Shown here: piece after piece, positions 33,118 to 37,101 of the stretch
How the letters are laid out: the number at the start of each line of letters is the position of its first letter
Numbering within the stretch: position 1 is the stretch's first letter
From: CAZFQD01 sp964520885
GTDB taxonomy: Bacteria; Bacillota; Clostridia; Oscillospirales; SIG519
Assembly (NCBI GenBank): GCA_964520885.1
Contig: CAZFQD010000005.1
Coordinates: 1 to 37,101 of the forward strand
Reading direction: 5' to 3'
DNA: 37,101 bases
Program-made: the position numbers and the translations under genes
The notes under the pieces: model-generated
Seen by the model: the letters and a program-made list of their open reading frames with translations, nothing else
The model's database searches: none
What the model was told of the DNA's origin: nothing

Positions 33118-34635
33118 ATGAAAAATAATAATGAACAAGTTTTAATTAACAATGGTGTCTCATATAAAGATAGGATAATGGTTGCCTTAGTGGCAATATT
33201 AGGAATTTTATTTTGCGAGTTTTCATTTGATGGTTTAGGCATTAGTGTTCCTGCGTTTCTAATAATTTTTTATGCAGTTGTTTTATGGTATTTTAAGCAA
33301 AAAGGGGAGAGACTTTCAAAACAAGGGAAACTATTATTTATTCCAATATCACTATTAGCCCTTTGCTTCTTAATTTTTAGTAATCCTCTTTTAAAGTTTT
33401 TTAATGTCCTATTATTATTTTTTCTAATTATTATTCAATTAGGTGTATTAAATAATGTGCTTAAAAATCGTTTGTTTTCTTTTGGAACATTAGCAGATTT
33501 TTTTACATTATCAGTTGCCTTACCAATACTAAATTTTACTAAAATTTTTAAAGTTATTTCTAATGAAGATACTAATAAAAGTTTAATTAGTAAAACTGTA
33601 TTTAATATTGTAATTGGTGTGATTATTTCAATACCTGCATTGTTAATTGTAATAGCATTGCTTATGAGTGCTGATGCGGTATTTAATAAGGTCGTAATGG
33701 ATATATTAAATTTTATTGCAATAAATATTGGTGAATACATTTTCAAGGTTGTATTTGGATTGTTTTTAGCTATACCATTATTTGGCTTACTATATAGTCT
33801 AAAAAATAAGCAAAATAAAGGTTTAGTTTTTATTGATACTTCAAAAATTAATAATGCTCAAAAAGTAAACAATACCATTATTAATACAGCACTTATACTG
33901 CTTTGCATTATCTATATTTTATTTATTGGTCTTCAATTTAGCTATCTTTTTAATGGTTTTATCGGGAAACTTCCTAAAAACTTCATAGTTTCAGAGTATG
34001 CAAGAAGAGGCTTTTTTGAAATGGAAGTTATTGCAATAATTAATTATTTAATATTGTTAGTTTCTTATATTATAGCAAAACGCAAAAACAGCAAAATAAT
34101 TAAAGTTACAAAAACATTATTTTCGGCAATTACCGTTTTAACAGTTTTATTAATTACAACGGCTTTATCTAAAATGTTTTTATATGTTGATATTTTTGGG
34201 CTAACTCCATTAAGAATTTATACATTATGGTTTATGCTGCTTACAATAATATTTTTTATTATCCTTATATTGAAAATATTTATAAAAAACATTTCATTTT
34301 TTAGAAGCAGTATGCTTTCATTTATTGTCTTGTTTATTATTCTTAACTTTTCCTGTATCGATTTTATAATTCCAAAATATAATATTGATAGATATATTAA
34401 TGACAATTCTAAAAAAGTTGATGTATTAATGTTTAGGGACTTATCTTATGAAATGATGCCACAATTGGCAAGACTATTGGATGTTCAAGACGAAAATATA
34501 AAAAAAGATGCTCAAAATGTATTTTATATAAAGGCACAAAAAATATACAAACAAAAACATTGGCAGGAATTTAATATTTCATCTTATTTTGCGAGAAAGA
34601 TAGCTGATAAGAAAATAACGAGTAACTTTAATTAG
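33118..34635 (+). CDS. DUF4173-type polytopic membrane protein
   Basis: This is a 505-residue integral membrane protein of unknown function. About ten or more hydrophobic segments cover residues 20-410, and a soluble C-terminal part of about 90 residues follows. The blocks SFGTLADFF, YARRGFFEMEVIAIINYLILLVSYI (about 292-316) and YVDIFGLTPLRIYTLWFMLL (about 350-370) fit the DUF4173 family, which is common in clostridia and often lies near two-component or membrane-stress genes; none is adjacent here. I start at the ATG at 33118, 5 bases after AGAGGGGA. A TTG eight codons earlier would cover that site. The stop codon is inside the terminator stem shared with the convergent recombinase gene. Confidence 0.75.
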   Translation: MKNNNEQVLINNGVSYKDRIMVALVAILGILFCEFSFDGLGISVPAFLIIFYAVVLWYFKQKGERLSKQGKLLFIPISLLALCFLIFSNPLLKFFNVLLLFFLIIIQLGVLNNVLKNRLFSFGTLADFFTLSVALPILNFTKIFKVISNEDTNKSLISKTVFNIVIGVIISIPALLIVIALLMSADAVFNKVVMDILNFIAINIGEYIFKVVFGLFLAIPLFGLLYSLKNKQNKGLVFIDTSKINNAQKVNNTIINTALILLCIIYILFIGLQFSYLFNGFIGKLPKNFIVSEYARRGFFEMEVIAIINYLILLVSYIIAKRKNSKIIKVTKTLFSAITVLTVLLITTALSKMFLYVDIFGLTPLRIYTLWFMLLTIIFFIILILKIFIKNISFFRSSMLSFIVLFIILNFSCIDFIIPKYNIDRYINDNSKKVDVLMFRDLSYEMMPQLARLLDVQDENIKKDAQNVFYIKAQKIYKQKHWQEFNISSYFARKIADKKITSNFN

Positions 34636-34657
34636 TTACCCGTTATTTTTGTCTTTT
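34614..34657. terminator. Bidirectional terminator overlapping two stop codons
   Basis: AATAACGAGTAACT (34614-34627) pairs with AGTTACCCGTTATT (34634-34647), with one mismatch and a 6-base loop. A T-rich tract follows on plus, and A-rich sequence precedes it, giving T on minus. The last codons of both convergent genes, and their stops at 34633-34635 and 34636-34638, lie within it. Confidence 0.75.
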
Positions 34658-35622
34658 TTTATTCTGACTTTGCTTAAAGGGTTTGCATTCATTGCCTCAC
34701 GAAGGGAATTATCATCTAAATGAGTATAAATTTGAGTTGTTCCTAAATTTGTATGCCCTAAAATTTCTTGCAAAGCTCTAATGTCAACTCCATTACGATA
34801 CATTAATGTAGCCGCTGTGTGCCTTAGTTTATGAGTTGAATATCTTGTAGTGTCAAGCCCCGATTGGCCTATGAACTTTTTAACAATCTTTTGAACCATA
34901 GTTTTATCAATTCTCTTTTTATTACAACTTAAAAACAGAGCTTCTTTATCAATTACACCATCAACAGGTCTTACCTTTTTATATTCATTTATTGCTTCTA
35001 AGCAAACACTGTTTAAATAAATCATTCTTTCTTTATCGCCTTTACCAATAACTCTTAGGGTATCATCTTTTATATCATTAATATTAATGCCAACTAACTC
35101 AGATAAACGGATGCCGCAATTTAAAAACAGAGTTATCATAGCAAAGTCTCTTTGGTAATAAATCCCATTTATTGAGCTTAATAATTCAATACTTTCATTG
35201 AGATTTAAGTATTTTGGAAGTTGTTTACGCACATTAGGAGATTCAAGTTCATTAGCAGGATTATAAGATAAAAGGTTAATTTTATTAGTTAAGTATTTAA
35301 ACATTGATTTAATGCTTGCAATTTTTCTGGCAGTAGCAAAAGACGAATTTGAACGATTAGAAGAAGCATAAGTTATGTATTCATATAAATCACTAAGTGT
35401 AATTGAATGTAATAGCTCGTTATCAAAAAGTGTAATATCAATTTTATCAAAGTCAGAATTTTTATTTACAATTTTTTTATGAATTAATATAAACCTGCAA
35501 AATATTCTAAGGTCATAAAAATAAGATAATACAGTATTAGGTGATTTATTCTTAATAGTTCTTATATAATTAAGAAAATCTCTTAAAAACGCAGGCATAG
35601 CGAAATCAGCTGTATTTTTCAC
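34636..35622 (-). CDS. Tyrosine recombinase, XerC-like
   Basis: This is a second Xer-family site-specific recombinase of 328 residues. The N-terminal core-binding domain is longer than in XerD (about 1-150, FLRDFLNYIRTIKNKSPNTVLSYFYDLRIF). The catalytic domain has Arg in CGIRLSEL, Lys in GKGDKER, H264 and R267 (HKLRHTAATLMYRNGVD), H290 (GHTN) and nucleophile Y299 (TTQIYTHL), all intact. About 29 residues follow the tyrosine. It could be the XerC partner of the XerD at 3880, or an independent chromosomal recombinase widespread in clostridia. No attachment-site repeats or phage genes are next to it. It lies downstream of tyrS on the same strand, separated by 121 bases with a hairpin. Confidence 0.82.
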   Translation of the reverse strand: MKNTADFAMPAFLRDFLNYIRTIKNKSPNTVLSYFYDLRIFCRFILIHKKIVNKNSDFDKIDITLFDNELLHSITLSDLYEYITYASSNRSNSSFATARKIASIKSMFKYLTNKINLLSYNPANELESPNVRKQLPKYLNLNESIELLSSINGIYYQRDFAMITLFLNCGIRLSELVGININDIKDDTLRVIGKGDKERMIYLNSVCLEAINEYKKVRPVDGVIDKEALFLSCNKKRIDKTMVQKIVKKFIGQSGLDTTRYSTHKLRHTAATLMYRNGVDIRALQEILGHTNLGTTQIYTHLDDNSLREAMNANPLSKVRIKKDKNNG

Positions 35623-35637
35623 TTTTTATCTCCCCTC

Positions 35638-35667
35638 AATTCTGCGAAATCTTTATTTCGCGGAATT
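35638..35667 (-). promoter_or_regulatory. Stem-loop just before the recombinase ribosome binding site
   Basis: AATTCTGCGAAAT (35638-35650) pairs with ATTTCGCGGAATT (35655-35667), with one G-U or A-C type mismatch and a 4-base loop. On the minus strand it ends directly before the GAGGGGAG site of the recombinase gene. No T-run follows, so it is not a typical tyrS terminator. The wider AATAGAAGA/TCTTCTATT repeat lies between it and tyrS. Confidence 0.45.
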
Positions 35668-35743
35668 GGATATATTTTTCAATAGAAGAAATAAGAAAAA
35701 TTCTCTTTCCTCTCCCATCTCTTCTATTAAAAAATAAAAATTA

Positions 35744-36973
35744 TTATAAATGTTTAACTCTAATAAACACTTTTTTTCCTTTTCTAACTATTATACCATT
35801 TTCAGAATTGATTTTTTCTTTTTGAATGTTTTCAGTAAAATTTAAAATTTTCTTTTCATCAACAGAAATTCCGCCTTGTTCAATTAATCGTCTACCTTCA
35901 CCTTTTGATGGAGAAATTTTTATTTTAACTAATAAGTCAAGAATGTTAATTTGCTCATTATCAAAATCATTATCATTCAACGAAGCCACTGGCATATCTT
36001 CTTTGTTTCCGCCACTACTAAAAAGTGCTTTAGCAGTATTTTGAGCTTTTATTGCTTCGTTTTCATTATGCACTAATTTTGTAACCTCAAAAGCCAATAT
36101 TTCTTTGCATTTATTTATTTCATTGTCCTTTAATTTTGATAGTTCATTTATATAGTCAAGAGGCAAAAATGTAAGCAATTTAAGGCATTTAATAACATCT
36201 GCATCATCAATGTTCCTAAAATATTGATAAAATTCGTAAGGAGTGGTCTTTTGAGGGTCAAGCCAAATAGCACCATTTTGAGTTTTGCCCATTTTTTTAC
36301 CTTCGCTTGTTGTAAGCAAAGTAAAGGTCATCCCATAAACTTCTTTGCCCTCAACTCTTCTAACAAGCTCAATACCACCAATAATATTAGACCATTGGTC
36401 ATCTCCACCTAATTCCATAACACAATTATAATCTTGAAACAATTTTAAAAAGTCATAACTTTGCATTAACATATAATTAAATTCTATAAATGAAAGCCCT
36501 TTTTCAAGTCTTGTTTTGAAACAATCTGCTGTAAGCATTCTATTAACCGAAAAATGAACCCCTACTTCTCTTAAAAAATTAACATAATTAAGGTTTAATA
36601 ACCAATCAGCATTATCAATTATTAATGCTTTACCCTTCGAAAAATCAATTAATTTAGACATTTGCACCTTGAATTTTTCTGCATTACTATTAATTTGCTC
36701 TAAGGTCAGCATTTTTCTCATATCAGACCTACCGGATGGGTCGCCAACCATTGAAGTTCCACCACCAATAATAACTATTGGAGTATGCCCCGCTTTCTGC
36801 AAATGAGACATTACCATCATTTGAAGAAAATGTCCTATATGAAGACTATCTGCTGTTGGGTCAAACCCTATGTAAAAAGATATTTTTTTATTTTCTAATA
36901 ATTCTATTATTTTGTCTTGGTGTGTAAGTTGTGCTATCATACCACGATTTTTTAATTCATTAAACACACTCAT
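35744..36973 (-). CDS. tyrS: Tyrosyl-tRNA synthetase
   Basis: This class I synthetase charges tRNA-Tyr. The Rossmann catalytic domain has SFYIGFDPTADSLHIGH (HIGH signature about residues 46-49), GDPSGRSDMRKML, the tyrosine-site motif LMQSYDFLKLFQDYNCVMELGGDDQWSNI (about 166-195), and KMGKT as the KMSKS loop (about 228). A linker leads to a C-terminal S4 RNA-binding domain (about 340-409, SKGEGRRLIEQGGISVDEKKI). At 409 residues it is normal length. An AAGGAG site precedes the start with long spacing (about 12 bases). The upstream leader is only about 50 bases, too short for a T-box. Confidence 0.97.
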   Translation of the reverse strand: MSVFNELKNRGMIAQLTHQDKIIELLENKKISFYIGFDPTADSLHIGHFLQMMVMSHLQKAGHTPIVIIGGGTSMVGDPSGRSDMRKMLTLEQINSNAEKFKVQMSKLIDFSKGKALIIDNADWLLNLNYVNFLREVGVHFSVNRMLTADCFKTRLEKGLSFIEFNYMLMQSYDFLKLFQDYNCVMELGGDDQWSNIIGGIELVRRVEGKEVYGMTFTLLTTSEGKKMGKTQNGAIWLDPQKTTPYEFYQYFRNIDDADVIKCLKLLTFLPLDYINELSKLKDNEINKCKEILAFEVTKLVHNENEAIKAQNTAKALFSSGGNKEDMPVASLNDNDFDNEQINILDLLVKIKISPSKGEGRRLIEQGGISVDEKKILNFTENIQKEKINSENGIIVRKGKKVFIRVKHL

Positions 36974-37011
36974 TATGTTTTATTACTCCTTAATAATTAG
37001 TTTATTTATCA

Positions 37012-37040
37012 ATTATACATATTTTATCTATTCATTTCAA
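37012..37040 (-). promoter_or_regulatory. Predicted promoter for tyrS
   Basis: On the minus strand TTGAAA (37040-37035) and TATAAT (37017-37012) are separated by 17 bases. The -35 box lies within the last codons of the upstream gene. Confidence 0.6.
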
Positions 37041-37101
37041 GCATTTCTTCAGCATTTTTTAGTGTTGCTTCAGTTATATGAATTCCACCCATAATTTTTG
37101 C
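37024..37101 (-). CDS. C-terminal tail of an unidentified gene (partial)
   Basis: On the minus strand the frame from the window edge reads 25 residues, beginning A-K-I-M-G-G-I-H-I-T-E-A-T-L and ending M-L-E-M-N-R, then TAA (37024-37026). I do not recognise the family from so little. Its 3' end overlaps the predicted tyrS promoter. Confidence 0.5.
   Translation of the reverse strand, partial: AKIMGGIHITEATLKNAEEMLEMNR

Noticed and set aside
34636..35622. Integrase of a prophage or genomic island
   Set aside because: No phage, conjugation or cargo genes and no direct-repeat attachment sites are visible nearby. The neighbours are ordinary chromosomal genes such as tyrS.
36974..37101. T-box riboswitch upstream of tyrS
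   Set aside because: Only about 50 bases separate tyrS from the upstream coding tail, and no T-box core or terminator is visible.
1..37101. CRISPR array or tandem repeat system
   Set aside because: No regularly spaced repeats of 20-40 bases were seen anywhere in the window.

Overview
The window looks like a draft-quality chromosomal segment from an AT-rich, endospore-forming, low-GC Gram-positive bacterium of the class Clostridia. The evidence is the very AT-rich coding sequence, strong AGGAGG-type ribosome binding sites with some TTG and GTG starts, a spoIIM-xerD pair in the order known from Bacillus and clostridia, Gram-positive riboswitches (M-box and tetrahydrofolate), and PrsA-type and other lipoproteins next to lgt. 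A run of 10 N inside corA shows it is a scaffolded assembly, possibly from a metagenome. I see no rRNA, tRNA, CRISPR array, insertion sequence or prophage.

Layout. 83-2240: end of an aromatic amino acid operon (aroC, fused chorismate mutase-prephenate dehydratase pheA). 2385-5547: proC, then spoIIM, xerD and a YesL/DUF624 membrane protein. 5646-9152 (minus): a heterodimeric ABC exporter with one degenerate ATP site. It diverges from 9333-12123: a TetR regulator with a clear operator, followed by a 743-residue protein made of two fused GT4 glycosyltransferases that resemble the two enzymes making the diglycosyl-diacylglycerol lipoteichoic acid anchor. 12197-15638: a small acidic lipoprotein, a secreted helical protein and a two-component system. 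15692-16984: an Mg2+-responsive M-box riboswitch with terminator, a previously unmarked 22-codon leader peptide starting with an N-P-D-P-E-E motif, and corA. 17052-20007: PrsA-like foldase and typA. 20126-27667: a 2513-residue cyclic beta-1,2-glucan synthase-like protein. 27750-31243: a YmfF/YmfH pair of M16 peptidase homologues, then lgt. 31333-32963: folD, a tetrahydrofolate riboswitch and folT. 33118-34635: a DUF4173 membrane protein. 34636-37101 (minus): a second Xer-like recombinase, tyrS and the tail of one more gene.

How the parts fit. Much of the middle concerns the cell envelope: glycolipid synthesis, lipoprotein maturation (lgt), a lipoprotein foldase, an exporter pair, a possible envelope-sensing two-component system and a very large glucan synthase. 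Two ions or cofactors are controlled by RNA: Mg2+ uptake by the M-box, and folate uptake by the THF riboswitch next to folD.

The most unusual point is upstream of corA. There the M-box is followed by a translated-looking short ORF whose first residues resemble the Pro/Asp-rich MgtL leader of enterobacterial mgtA, plus two mutually exclusive hairpins around the corA ribosome binding site. This suggests two Mg2+ sensors in series, one transcriptional and one acting through translation of a peptide. That is inferred from sequence only.
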